Of a stretch of 64,000 bases of DNA, positions 1 through 11,346 are shown in pieces. This DNA comes from Eulemur rufifrons (lineage: Eukaryota; Chordata; Mammalia; Primates; Lemuridae), in NCBI RefSeq assembly GCF_041146395.1, contig NW_027182922.1, positions 390,001 through 454,000 on the forward strand, written 5' to 3'. Below the pieces are notes generated by a model, which saw nothing but the letters and a program-made list of their open reading frames with translations, was not told the DNA's origin and made no database searches. Made by a program: the position numbers and the translations under genes. Position 1 is the stretch's first letter, and each line of letters begins with the position of its first letter.

Positions 1-662
1 AGGCATTTTGGACCCTGGAGTGCTGTGCGCAGCTGACGCACCTAGCAACTGTCTCCTATACGCGGGCGGTGGGGCTGCTTTGGTCCCGGCTCTAGCAGAT
101 GCCAAACTGCCTCGTATAGGTGGGCGGCTGGATTCTCCCGGTCCCCGGCTCCTCTGGCCTCTGCCGGTCCCTGAGCATTCAACCCCAGTGACAGTGATCT
201 GCAGACGGGCGGCCGCCATTGTCGGGGTCCACAGCCTAAACGCTGAGGAGCGATTGGGTACCGGGCGGCTCCCTGGGCGGCTCCCTTCCCTAGTCCACGG
301 ACCCTGACTAGGAGCTCCACCTTTGTGTGAACACTGAGTGGTTCCCCAGTCACGAGAGAGTGGAGCGTGGACCTTGCAGACATTGGGGTGGGGCAGACCA
401 TCGCCCGCGGGAACTGCAGTGGCTGGGGCGTTGGGCGAATGAGGGCACCGCTCCACTCTCCCTATCCACTGTCTTTCTCACAGAGAGAGACAGAAGCCAC
501 CTCGGGAGAGGAAGAGGGGCAGCCCCCCCAGCGGAGCTAGCAAAATCCTGAACAATATGTGAAGGGCTCCCCCTAGTGACAGAGGAGGCAGCTTACCTGG
601 CACTCACAGTGTGCCCCTATCCAGACTAAAGCTGAAAGAAGGGATCTTAAGGATTCATTCAG
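1..662 (+). promoter_or_regulatory. L1 5' UTR (partial), internal promoter region
   Basis: Sequence upstream of the ORF1 start, clearly GC-rich and CpG-containing in its first 550 bases (for example around 60-130 and 200-300), as expected of the L1 internal RNA polymerase II promoter. Short open frames on both strands here carry no recognisable domain. The true 5' end of the element is not visible because the window starts inside it. I did not locate individual transcription factor sites with confidence. Confidence 0.75.
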
Positions 663-1667
663 ATGGGAAGGGCTCAGCGAAGGAACTCTAGGAGTATAAA
701 GAATCAAGCTGAAACCATGCCCTCAAAGAGGATTACTAGTTCTCCACCAATTAACACAGAGCAGATTCCAAATAGCAACGTGTCACAGGAAGAATTTCAA
801 ACATGGATCATAAATACGCTGAACATTATGCAAGAAAAAATGGATAATCAACACAAAGAAACCACAAAAAAGATCCAGGACTTGGAAGAAAAATTCACCA
901 AAGAAATTGAAATACTGAAGAAAAATCAAACTGAACTCCTGGAAATGAAAAATTTATTCAAGGAGCTACAAAACACAGTGGAAAGTCTCAAGAGCAGGGT
1001 AGATCAAACAGAAGAAAGAATCTCAGAGATCGAAGATAACACTTTCCAATTAAATAAGGCAGTCACAGAGTTAAAACAAAGAAACATGAGAAATAATCAT
1101 AGTCTACAAGAAATGTGGGATTATGTGAAGAAGCCTAACGTGAGAGTTATCGGCATTCCTGAGGGTGAAGAAGACAATAAGCAAGGGTTGAATAAAGTAT
1201 CTGAAGATATAATTGAGGAAAATTTCCCAGGCCTTGCCAAATCTCTAGATACACAGGTTCAAGAAGCTCAAAGAACCTCTGAGAGATTCATACCAAATAG
1301 GAAGACACCACGTCATGTAGTTATCAGACTGACCAAAATATCCACTAACGAGGCCCTTCTTCAATCTGTAAGGAGAAAGAAACAAGTAACATACAAAGGA
1401 AAGCCCATCCGAATCACGCCAGATTTCTCAACTGAAACCTTACAAGCAAGAAGAGATTGGAGCCCCATTCTCACTCTTCTGAAACAGAATAATGCCCAGC
1501 CTAGAATCCTGTACCCAGATAAGCTCAGTTTTATATATGAAGGTGAAATTAAGACATTCTCAGATAAACAAAAACTCAGAGAATTCACCAAGACAAGAGC
1601 AGCTTTCCAAGAAGTATTCAAAACAGAGTTACACGTGGTCCAGCACAAGAAGGACCCTCGAATGTAA
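663..1667 (+). CDS. L1 ORF1 protein (RNA-binding nucleic acid chaperone), intact frame
   Basis: A 334-codon uninterrupted frame, close to the usual L1 ORF1p length. Seen in the sequence: a basic N-terminus (about residues 1-25), a heptad-rich coiled coil of E/K/L/I residues (about 45-150) of the kind that trimerises ORF1p, an RRM domain (about 157-250) containing the family-typical VRVIGIPEGEE stretch at 160-170, and a C-terminal domain (about 252-318) with PIRITPDFS and the paired arginines of QARRDW (263-264). In the family, ORF1p coats L1 RNA in a cytoplasmic ribonucleoprotein and acts as a chaperone for target-primed reverse transcription. The start fits because the frame opens with MGRAQRRNS just after the 5' UTR. 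No premature stop is present, unlike ORF2 downstream. Whether it is expressed cannot be judged from sequence. Confidence 0.93.
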   Translation: MGRAQRRNSRSIKNQAETMPSKRITSSPPINTEQIPNSNVSQEEFQTWIINTLNIMQEKMDNQHKETTKKIQDLEEKFTKEIEILKKNQTELLEMKNLFKELQNTVESLKSRVDQTEERISEIEDNTFQLNKAVTELKQRNMRNNHSLQEMWDYVKKPNVRVIGIPEGEEDNKQGLNKVSEDIIEENFPGLAKSLDTQVQEAQRTSERFIPNRKTPRHVVIRLTKISTNEALLQSVRRKKQVTYKGKPIRITPDFSTETLQARRDWSPILTLLKQNNAQPRILYPDKLSFIYEGEIKTFSDKQKLREFTKTRAAFQEVFKTELHVVQHKKDPRM

Positions 1668-1706
1668 CACTAATCAAGAGATAAATATGAAAACACAGTT
1701 ATCATA

Positions 1707-4700
1707 ATGGCTCAAGAGAGAAAACAGATCAATGAAATTCAACCCAACATGAGGAACAGCAATCTGTCTCGCTTATCAGTTCTCTCATTAAATGTGAATG
1801 GATTGAATTCCCCACTCAAGAGACATGGACTGGCCCAATGGATAAAAAAGATATAAGCCAAGTATCTGCTGTCTTCAGGAAACTCATCTAACCTGCAAGG
1901 ATGCATTTAGACTGAAAATAAAAGGGTGGAAATCAATATTCCAAGCAAATGGAACCCAAAAGAAAGCTGGCGTGGCAGTTCTAATCTCCGATAACGTAGT
2001 TTTTAAATCAACAAAAGTAAAGAAACACAAAGATGGTTACTATATACTGGTGAAGGGTACAATTCAACAAGAAGACATAACTATACTTAACATATATGCA
2101 CCCGATCTAGGTGCACCCAGATTCATAAAGCAAACCCTACTTGATCTGAACCAAATGATAGATAACAACACTTTAGTAGCCAGAGATTTTAACACGCCAC
2201 TGACAGTTCAAGACAGATCCTCCAAACAAAAAATAAACAAAGAAATATTGGACGTAAATAGAATGCTAGAACAAATGGGCCTGACTGACATCTACAGGAC
2301 ATTCTACCCAAATACCACTGAATATAAGTTCTTCTCATCAGCTCATGGGACATTCTCCAAGATTGACCATATCTTAGGACATAAAGAATGTCTTAAAAAA
2401 TTTAAAAATATAGAAATAATACCATGCAGCTTCTCGGATCACAGTGGAATAAAAGTAACAATGAACCCTAACAGAAATCCTCATTTCTACTCAAAGTCAT
2501 GGAAGCTAAATAACCTTCTCCTGAACAATCATTTTATAAATGAAGAAATCAAGTCAGAAATCAAAAGATTCTTTGAATTAAACGACAAAGGAGATACAAC
2601 TTATCAAAATCTGTGGGACACAGCTAAAGCAGTCCTGAGAGGAAAATTTATTTCCATAAATGCCTATACCAAAAAGACAGAAGACTTACAAATAGACAAT
2701 CTAATGAATAGACTCAAAGAGCTGGAGAAGAAAGAAGAGACCAAACCCAAACCCAGCAGAAGGAAATTATTAAGATTAAATCAGAACTAAATGAAAAGGA
2801 CCATAAGGGAGCATAAGGGAGATTAAACCAAACCATAACGGAGATTAATAAAACCAAAAGTTGGTTCTTTGAAAAAATAAACAAAATTGACACACTTCTG
2901 GCTAAACTAACCAAGAGCAGAAAAGAAAAATCTCTTATAACCTCGATCAGGAACACGAAAGGAGTAATCACGACTGATGCCACAGAGATACATGATATCA
3001 TCTATGAATTCTACAAAAATCTTTATGCACACAAATTAGAAAACCTGGAGGAAATGGACAAATTCTTATAAACACACAGCCTTCCCAGGCTCAACCAGGA
3101 AGAAATAGAATTCCTGAATAGACCGATATCTAGATCTGAAATTGAAACAGCAATAAAAAACCTTCCCAAAAAGAAAAGCCCTGGACCAGATGGGTTCACA
3201 CCTGAATTCTACCATACCTACAAAGAAGAACTGGTGCCCATCGTACATAAACTATTCTCCAATATAGAGAAGGATGGGATTCTCCCCAACACTTTTTACC
3301 AAGCCAACATAATCCTGATACCAAATCCAGGAAAGGATGCAACTAAAACAGAGAACTATAGACCAATTTCTCTTATGAATATAGATGCAAAAATTCTCAA
3401 TAAAATTCTAACAAATCGAATCCAAGTGCTTATCAAAAAAATAATCCATCACGACCAAGTGGGCTTCATCCCAGAGATGCAGGGATGGTTTGACATATGG
3501 GAATGTAATTCATCACATAAATAGAAGCAAAAATAAAGATCAGATGATCCTCTCAATAGATGCAGAGAAAGCATTTGACAAAATTCAACACCCTTTTATG
3601 ATAAGAACACTTAACAAAATAGGCATAGATGGGGCCTATATAAAAATGATACAAGCCATATACGACAAACCCTCAGCCAACATCACACTGAATGGGGAAA
3701 AACTGAAAGCATTCCCACTTCAAACTGGAACCAGACAAGGCTTACCACTGTCCCCATTACTTTTCTACATAGTATTGGAAGTCCTTGCAAGAGCTATCAG
3801 GCAAGAGAGCAGAATCAAGGGAGTTGAAATAGGGACAGAAGAGATCAAACTCTCACTCTTTGCTGATGATATGATGTTATATCTATAAAACCCCAAGGTT
3901 TCAACCAAGAGACTCCTGGAATTGATCAATGAATTCAGTAAAGTCTCAGGATACAAAATCAATACACACAAATCAGAGGCATTCATATATGCCAATAACA
4001 GTCAAATGGAAAACCAAATTAAGGACTCAATACCCTTCAAAATAGCAACAAAGAAAATAAAATACCTAGGAATTTATTTAACTAAGGAGGTAAAGGACCT
4101 CTATAGGGAGAACTATGAAACACTGAGGAAGGAAATTGCAGAACATGTAAATAGGTGGAAAACCATACCATGCTCGTGGATCGGTAGAATCAACATTGTT
4201 AAAATGTCTATACTGCCCAAAGTTATCTACAGATTCAATGCAATCCTTATTAAATTACCAACATCTTTTTTCACAGACATAGGAAAAATAATTTTACGCT
4301 TTGTATGGAACCAGGGAAGACCCCGTTTAGCAAAAGCAATCTTAAACAACAAAAACAAAATGGGAAGTATTAATTTGCCAGACTTCAAACTATACTACAA
4401 GGCTGTGGTTCTTAAAACAGCCTGGTACTGGCACAAGTGCAGGGACACAGACCAGTGGAACAGAACAGAAAATCCCAATATAAAACCATCCTCATATAGC
4501 CATCTAATCTTTGACAAAGCAGACAAAAACATACTCTGGGGAAAAGATTCCTTATTTAATAAATGGTGCTGGGAAAACTGGATATCCACATGTAGAAGAC
4601 TAAAACAGGACACATAACTCTCACCCCTCACAAAAATCAAATCACAGTGGTTAACAGACTTAAACCTAAGGTCAGAAACTATTAGAATTCTAGAAGAAAA

Positions 4701-5595
4701 TGTAGGAAAGACTCTTACAGACATTGGCCTAGGCAAAGAATTTATGAAGAAGACCCCTAAAGCAATCACAGCAACAACAAAAATAAATAAATGGGACCTG
4801 ATCAAATTAAAAAGCTTCTGCACAGCCAAAGAAACAGTCACGAGAGTAAATGGACAACCTACAGAATGGGAAAAAATTTTCGCATACTACACATCAGATA
4901 AAGGACTGATAACAAGAATCTATTTAGAACTCAGGAAAATCAGTAAGAAAAAATCAAACAACCCTATCAAAAAGTGGGCAAAGGACATAAATAGAAATTT
5001 TTCAAAAGAAGATATAAAAATGGCTAACAAACATATGAAAAAGTGTTCAACATCTCTAATCATCAGGGAAATGCAAATCAAAACCACAATGAGATATCAC
5101 TTAACTCCAGTGGGAATGGCCTTTATCAAAAAGTCCCAAAACTATACATGTTGGTGTGGGTGTGGGGAGATAGGTACATTCATACACTGCTGGTGGGACT
5201 GTAAACTAGTGCAGCCCCTGTGGAAAGCAATGTGGAGATACCTTAAACAGATTCAAGTAGACCTACCATTCGATCCAGCAATTCCATTATTGGACATCTA
5301 CCCAGAAGAACAAAAGTCATTCTATAAAAAAGACACCTGCACCTGAATGATTATAGCAGCACAATTCACAATCACAAAGATGTGGAAACAACCCAAATGC
5401 CCATCAATTCATGAATGGATTAGCAAAATGTGGTATATGTATACCATGGAATATTACTCAGCTATTAGAAATAATGGCGATATGGCATCTCTTTGGTTCT
5501 CCTGGAGAGAGCTGGATCCCATTCTATTAAGTGAAGTATCCCAAGAATGGAAAAATAAGCACCACATGTACTCACCAGCAAATTGGTTTCCCTGA
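1707..5595 (+). pseudogene. L1 ORF2 (endonuclease / reverse transcriptase), disabled
   Basis: ORF2 starts at ATG 1707, about 40 bases after ORF1. It is homologous throughout to L1 ORF2p but is broken by hand-found lesions: an in-frame TAA at 1854-1856 with a frame change next to it; a frameshift near 2762; TAA at 2814, near a short local duplication; TAA at 3069; a frameshift and small deletion near 3490-3500; TAA at 3886, 4615; and TGA at 5344, the last likely CpG decay of an Arg codon. Still visible are the endonuclease start (NVNGLNS, near 1793), the endonuclease SDH motif (about 2437-2445), the reverse transcriptase catalytic FADD at 3859-3870, and the C-terminal cysteine/histidine region near 5150-5210. 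The endonuclease GDFN motif reads RDFN near 2185. The frame returns repeatedly to the same phase, so most damage is point mutation. Confidence 0.93.
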
Positions 5596-5881
5596 GTGCA
5601 CATTTGGGAACAACACCAATTGGGTATCGGACAGAGGTTGGGGCCGGGTGGAAGGGATGGGTGTATACCTACTTGATGAATGTGATGTGCACTGCCTGGG
5701 GAATGGACACCCTTCAAGTTCTAACTGGGGGGGATGGGGTGGGGGAGAGGAGGGGTGCACACCTACATGATGAATGTGATGTGCACTGACTAGGGAATGG
5801 ACAAAATTGAAGCTCAGAATCGGGGGAAAGGGGAGGCATGGGGAATGTATATAGCCTGATCTTTTGTACCCCCATAATGAG
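5596..5881 (+). other. L1 3' UTR with G-rich tract and internal duplication
   Basis: Non-coding L1 tail region. It holds two copies of a segment ending in GATGAATGTGATGTGCACTG (about 5674-5693 and 5769-5788), roughly 95 bases apart. Between them is a G-rich stretch at about 5725-5757 with several runs of three or more G. A conserved G-rich, quadruplex-prone tract is a known feature of mammalian L1 3' UTRs. The end reads CTTTTGTACCCCCATAATGA, near-identical to the usual primate L1 3' terminus. Confidence 0.85.
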
Positions 5882-5912
5882 CTAACAAACAAACAAACAA
5901 ACAAACAAAAAA
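5882..5912 (+). repeat. L1 A-rich tail, (AAAC)n
   Basis: About 30 bases of repeated AAAC ending in six A. It marks the 3' end of the retrotransposed copy, immediately followed by satellite 1 sequence beginning AAGAATC. Confidence 0.9.
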
Positions 5913-6396
5913 GAATCGTTTGATTCATCAGCTGGGAATACACCATGGTTCTTTAAAGACCTCTATGCGTGGGCCCAGGTAACTGGCTAGTTCCAAGAAG
6001 TATGCCACAGAGCTTTTGAAATAACCACTACGTTGAGAATTATTTGCTAGTTTTTGCACCACCTTTCACCATAATTGTGATAAGGTTCGTCCGTGCCTCC
6101 TTCAACCCAAGATGGCTGGGGCAGACAAAACTATGCTGAGGCCTAGTTCACTTGGTGTTGCCGATAGTTGGTACTGGAGCCTGGCAAGAAGCCATGCTAT
6201 TAAGAGTCATTCCACCATCCTTTCTCCATCATTTTAAAAGGCAGAACACCTTTTTCCAGTTATCATAAGAATGAGTTGCTGGAGGGGACGTTTTTGAGTG
6301 GGGTCGGGTGGTGCGTTGAGGGGAAGGCTCTCTGTCTGTCTGGTGGTTTGTCTTTATTATGCCCAAAGAGGAGAGGTGGGCATGTGTGTGGCAGGT

Positions 6397-6449
6397 GAAA
6401 AGTACGGATCCTGTTTCAGTCTTAGACTGAAACAGGATCCGCACTTTTC
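6397..6449. repeat. Satellite 1 dyad (best preserved copy)
   Basis: Inverted repeat with 25-base arms, 6397-6421 and 6425-6449, around a 3-base centre (TTA). By eye only one arm position mismatches (A at 6404 opposite the G expected from the other arm). Each arm contains a GGATCC site. Single strands could form a strong hairpin and double-stranded DNA a cruciform. Confidence 0.92.
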
Positions 6450-7487
6450 AGCCAGTTCCTTTACGAATCCTTTGATTCATCAGCTGGGAATCCACCATGG
6501 CTGTCGAGACCCCTCTATGTGTGGGCCCAGGTAACTGGCTAGTTCCAAGATGTATGCCGTAGAGCTTTTGAAATAACCACTACGTTGAGAATTGTTTGCC
6601 AGTTTTTGCAGCACCTTTGACCATAATTGTGATAAGGTTCATCTGTGCCTCCTTAAACCCAAGCAGGCTGCCACGGACAAAACTATGCTGAGGCCTAGCT
6701 CCCTTGGCGTACCGATACATTTTACTGGAGCCTGGCAAGAAGCCATTTTTTTTAAGTACAATTCCACCGTCTTTTCTCCATTATTTTAAAAGGCAGTGCA
6801 CCTTTAGCCAGTTAGCATAAAGATGAGTCACTGGAGCGGCTTTTTGTGTGGGGTTGGGTGTGTGTGGGAGGGCAGGCCCTCTGTCAGTCCGGTGGTTTGT
6901 TTTTATTATTCCCAGAGAGGAGAAGCGGGCATGTATGTGGCAGGTGAAAACTTTGGATCCTGTTTCAGTCTGAAACAGTATCTCCGCTTTTGAGCCTGTT
7001 CCTTTTGGAATCCTTTAATTCATCAGTTGGGAATCCACCATGGTTCTCTAGACCTCCTTGAGCGTGGGCCCAGGTAACTGGCTAGTTCCAAGAAGTATGC
7101 CGCAGAGCTTTGGAAATAACCACTACATTGAGTATTATTTGCCAGTTTTTGCAGCAACTTTCACAATGATTGTGAAAAGGTTAGGCAGTGCATCCTGAAA
7201 CCCAAGCTGGCTTCCACAGAAAAAACTACGGTTAGGCCAATCTCCCTTGGAGTTGCCGATAATTGGTACTGGTCCGTGGCAAGAAGCCATTCCTTTAAGT
7301 ATCATTCCACCTTCCTTTCACAACTATTTTAAAAGGCAGAGCACCTATTGCCATTTAGCTTAAGGATGAGTCGCTGGAGGAAACGTTTTTGTGTGGGGTG
7401 GGAGAGGCAGAGCCAGGCCCTCTGTCAGTCCAGTGGTTTGTTTTTATTATCCCCGGAGAGGAGAAGTGGACATGTGTGTGGCAAGTG

Positions 7488-7540
7488 AAAAGTGTGGATC
7501 CTGTTTCAGTCTTAGACTGATACAGGATCGGCACTTTTCA
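7488..7540. repeat. Satellite 1 dyad copy
   Basis: Same inverted repeat as at 6397-6449, one monomer cluster downstream. The arms read TGTTTCAGTCT and AGACTGATACA around the centre, with a few mismatches further out. Confidence 0.8.
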
Positions 7541-8033
7541 TCCTGTTCCTTTAAGAATCCTTTGCTTCATCAGCTGGGAATCCACCATAGTTCTCTACAC
7601 CCCACTATGTGTGGGCCCACTTAACAGGCTAGTTCAAAGAAGTATGCCACAGAGCATTTGAAATAACCACTACCATGGAAATTATTTGCCAGCTTTTCCA
7701 GCACTTTTACCATAATTTTGATAAGGTTCATTTGTGCTTCCTTAAACCCTAGATGGCTTCCATGGACAAACCTATACTGAGGGTTCTCTCGCTTGGTGTT
7801 GCCAATACTTGGTACGGGAGTCTGACAAGAATCCAGTCTTTTAATTATCATTGCACCATCCTTTCTCCCTTATATTAAAAGGTGAGCAACTTTCGGCAGT
7901 TAGCATAAGGATGAGTCAACGGAGGGGATGTTTTTGGGTGGGATCGGGGTGGTTTGGGGGACAGTCCCTCTGTCAGTCTGGTTGTTTGTGTTTATTATGC
8001 CCAGACAGGGAAGTGGATATATTTGTGGCAGGT

Positions 8034-8084
8034 GAAATGTGCGGATCCTGTTTCAGTTAGACTGAAACAGTATCCGCACTTTTC
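8034..8084. repeat. Satellite 1 dyad copy
   Basis: Inverted repeat with a shorter centre (TTCAGTTAGACTGAA). Arms GTGCGGATCCTGTTTCAGT and ACTGAAACAGTATCCGCAC pair with one mismatch. Confidence 0.85.
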
Positions 8085-10216
8085 AGCTGGTTCCATTAGA
8101 AATCCTTTGATTCATCAGCTGGGAATCCACCATGGTTCCTTAGAACCCTCCATGCATGGGCCCATGAACTGGCCTGTACCAAGATGTATGCTGCACAGCT
8201 TTTGAGATAAACACTACGTGTAGAATTATTTGCCAGTTTCTGCAGCACATATCACCATAATTGTGATAAGGATCGTCTGTGCCTCCTTAAACACAAGATG
8301 GCTGCCACGGAGAAAACTATGCTGAGGCCTAGGTCACTTGGATTTCACGACACTTGTTACTGGAGGCTGGAAGGAGGCCATTCTTTTAAGTATCATTCCA
8401 CCATACTTTCCCCATTATTTTAAAATGCACGGAAACCTTTGCAAGTTAGCATAATAATTAGTAGCTGGAGGGGACATTTTTATTTGTGGGGTCGGTGTGG
8501 GTGGGGGGCGCAGGCCCTCTGTCAGTTCGCTGGATTGTTTTTATTTTCCCCAGACCGGAGAAGTGGGCATGTGTGTGGCAGGTGAAAAGTTCGGATCCCG
8601 TTTCTGTCTTAGACTGAAACAGAAACCGCACTTTTCACCCCGTTCCATTAAGAATCCCTTGCTTCATCAGCTGGGAATCCACCATGGGCCTCTAGACTGC
8701 TCTATGCGTGGGCCCAGTTAACTGGCTAGTTCAAAGAATTATGCCGCAGAGCTTTTCAAGTAACCACTACCATGAGAATTACTTGACCGCTTTTGCAGCA
8801 CCTTTCACCATAATTGTGATAAGGTTCATCTGTGCCTCCTTAAACCCAAGATGGCTGCCAGGGACAAACGTGTGCTGAGGCCTAGGTGACTTGCTGTTGC
8901 GAATACTTGGTATGGGAGTCTGGCAATAAGCCAGTCTTTTAGGTATAATTCCACCATTCTATCTCCATTATTTTAAAAGGCAGAGGACGTATTGCCAGAT
9001 AGCATAAGGATCAGTCGCTGGAGGGCACGATTTTGTGTGGGGTGGTGGGGGGCGGGGGCAGGCCATCTGTCAATCCGATGGGTTGTTTTTGTTATCCCTA
9101 GAGAGGAGAAGTGGGCATGTGTGTTGCAGGCAAAAAGTCAGAATCCTGTTTCAGTCAGGATCTGCACTTTTCAGCCTGTTCCTTTAAGAATTCTTAGATT
9201 CATCACCTTGGAATCCACCATGGTTCTCTAGACCCCTCTATGCATGGGCCCAGGTAACTGGCTTCTTCCAAGAAGTATGCCACAGAGCTTTTGAATTAAA
9301 CAGTACGTTGAGAATTATTTGCCGGGTTTTCAGCACGTTTCACCATAATTATGATAAAGTTTGTATGTGCCTCCTTAAACCCAACATGGCTGCCACGGGC
9401 ATAACTATGCTGAGGCGTAGCTGACTTGGTGTTGCCTATTTTTGTTAGTGGAGACTGACAAGAAGCCATTCTTCTAAGTATCACTCCACCGTCCTTTCTC
9501 CATTGTTTAAAAATGCAGGGAAATTTTGCAAGTTAGCATAATAATTAGTAGCTGGAGGGGAATTTTTTTGGGGGGGATCTGCGTGGGTGGAAGGGGGGCA
9601 GGCCCTTTGTCAGTTCGCTGGTTTGTTTTTATTATCCCCAGAGAGGAAAAGTGGGCATGTGTGTGGCAGGTGAAAAGTGTGCGTCCTGTTTCAGTCTTAG
9701 ACAGACACAGGATCTGCACTTTTCACCCTGTTCCATTAAGAATCCTTTGCTTCATCAGCTGGGAATCCACCATGGTTCTCTAGACCCCTCTTTTAGTGCA
9801 CACAGAAAACTGCCTGGTTCCAAGAAGTTTTCCTCAGAGCTTTTGAAATAACCACTACTATGGAAATTATTTGCCAGCTTTTCCAGCACTTTTACCAAAA
9901 TTTTGATAAGGTTCATCTGTGCTTCCTAAAGCCCTAGATGGCAGCCACGGACAAACCTATGCTGACACCTAGGTCACTTCCTGTTGCCAATAATTGGTAT
10001 GGGAGTCTGGCAAAAGGCCAGTATTTTAAGTATAATTCCACCATCCTATCTTCATTATTTTAAAACGCAGAGGACCTTTCGCCAGATAGCATAAGGATGA
10101 GTCGCTGGAGGGGACCTTTTTGTGTACAGTGTTGGGGGGCGGGGGAGGACATCTGTCAATCCGATTGATTGTTTTTATTATCCCTAGAGAGGAGAAGTGG
10201 GCATGTGTGTTGCAGG

Positions 10217-10270
10217 CAAAAAGTGCATATACTGTTTCAGTCTCAGACTGAAACAGGATCCGCACTTTTC
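10217..10270. repeat. Satellite 1 dyad copy
   Basis: Inverted repeat whose central part, CTGTTTCAGTCTCAGACTG, is intact; the left outer arm (AAAAGTGCATATA) has drifted from the right outer arm (GGATCCGCACTTTT). Confidence 0.8.
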
Positions 10271-11008
10271 AGCCTGTTCCTTTAAGAATCCTTTGATTCA
10301 TCACCTGGGAATCCATCATGGTTCTCTAGACCCCTCTATGCGTGGGCCCAGAAAACTGCCGGGTTCCAAGAAGTATTCCACAGAGCTTTTGAAAAAACCA
10401 CTACGTTGAGAATTATTTGCCAGGTTTTGCAGCACCTTTCATCATAATTGTCATAAGGTTCGTCTCGAGATGGCTGCCATGGACAAAACTATGCTGAGGC
10501 CGAGCTCACTTTGTGTGGCCGTTCCTTGGTACTGGAGACTGGAAAGAATACATTCTTTTAAGTATCATTTCACCATCCTTCTCCACTATTTTAAAAGTCA
10601 GAGCACCTTTTGGTAGTTAGAATAACAAGGAGTCGCTGGACAGGAAGTTTTTATGTGGGGTCTGGGGGCTGGTGCGGCAAGCCCTCCGCCAGTTCTGTGG
10701 TTTCTTTTTATTATCCCCAGAGAGGAGAAGTGGGCATGTGTTTGGCAGGTGAAAAGTGCAGATCCTGTTTCAGAGTATGAAACAGGATCCGCATGTTCAT
10801 CCTGTTCCTTTAAGAATCCTTTGCTTCATCAGCTGGGAATCCACCATAGTTCTCTACACCGCACTATGCGTGGGCCCAGTTAACTGGCTAGTTCAAAGAA
10901 GTATGCCGCAGAGCTTTTGAAATAACCACTACCATGAGAATTATTTAACAGCTTTCGCAGCACCTTTTATTATAATTGTTATAAGGTTCATCTGTGTCTC
11001 CTTAAACC

Positions 11009-11020
11009 CAAGATGGCTGC
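11009..11020 (+). promoter_or_regulatory. YY1-like box in satellite 1 (representative)
   Basis: AAGATGGCTGCC closely matches the known YY1 core (AAGATGGCGGC). The same position of other units carries the exact or a near match: about 6113 (AAGATGGCTGGG), 8296, 8849, 9383 (AACATGGCTGCC), 10469 (GAGATGGCTGCC), 11553, 12103, 13012 and 13555. Many units in the homogenised array instead read AAGAAGGCTGCG, which destroys the core ATGG. Binding is not shown by sequence alone. Confidence 0.45.
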
Positions 11021-11293
11021 CATGGACAAACCTATGCTGAGGCCTACATCACTTGCTGTTGCCAATACTTGGTATGGGAATCTGGCAATAAGCCAGTCTT
11101 TTAGGTATAATTCTACCATCCTATCTCCAGTTTTTTAAAAGGCTTATGACCTTTCACCAGATAGCATAAGGACGAGTCGCTGGAGCAGACTATTTTGTGT
11201 GGGGTGGTGGGGGCCGGGGGCAGGGCATCTGTAAATCCGATGGGCTGTTTTTGTTATCCCTAGAGATGAGAAGGGCGAATGTGTGTTGCAGGC

Positions 11294-11346
11294 AAAATGT
11301 GCGGATCCTGTTTCACACTTAGACTGAAACAGGATCTGCACTTTTG
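11294..11346. repeat. Satellite 1 dyad, last long copy
   Basis: Last unit before the array changes: GCGGATCCTGTTTCA against TGAAACAGGATCTGC around an altered centre (CACTTAGAC). In the next unit (near 11855) only a short remnant remains. Confidence 0.75.

Larger units (their letters stand above)
1..5912 (+). mobile_element. L1 (LINE-1) retrotransposon, near full length, 5' end cut by window
   Basis: A LINE-1 with the expected order: GC-rich 5' UTR, ORF1, short spacer, ORF2, 3' UTR with a G-rich tract, and an A-rich tail of repeated AAAC at about 5882-5910. Recognisable L1 ORF1p, endonuclease, reverse transcriptase and C-terminal cysteine motifs are all present. The 3' end abuts satellite 1 directly at 5911, so the element sits inside or at the edge of that array. 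Its left junction and target-site duplication lie outside the window. ORF1 is intact but ORF2 is broken, so this copy could not retrotranspose on its own. The 3' UTR and the neighbouring Alu type suggest a strepsirrhine primate lineage (inference). Confidence 0.95.

Noticed and set aside
1..401. Short open frames in the L1 5' UTR on both strands as possible genes
   Set aside because: They are GC-rich chance frames in the internal promoter region with no recognisable domain. An ORF0-like antisense product cannot be argued because the 5' end is missing.
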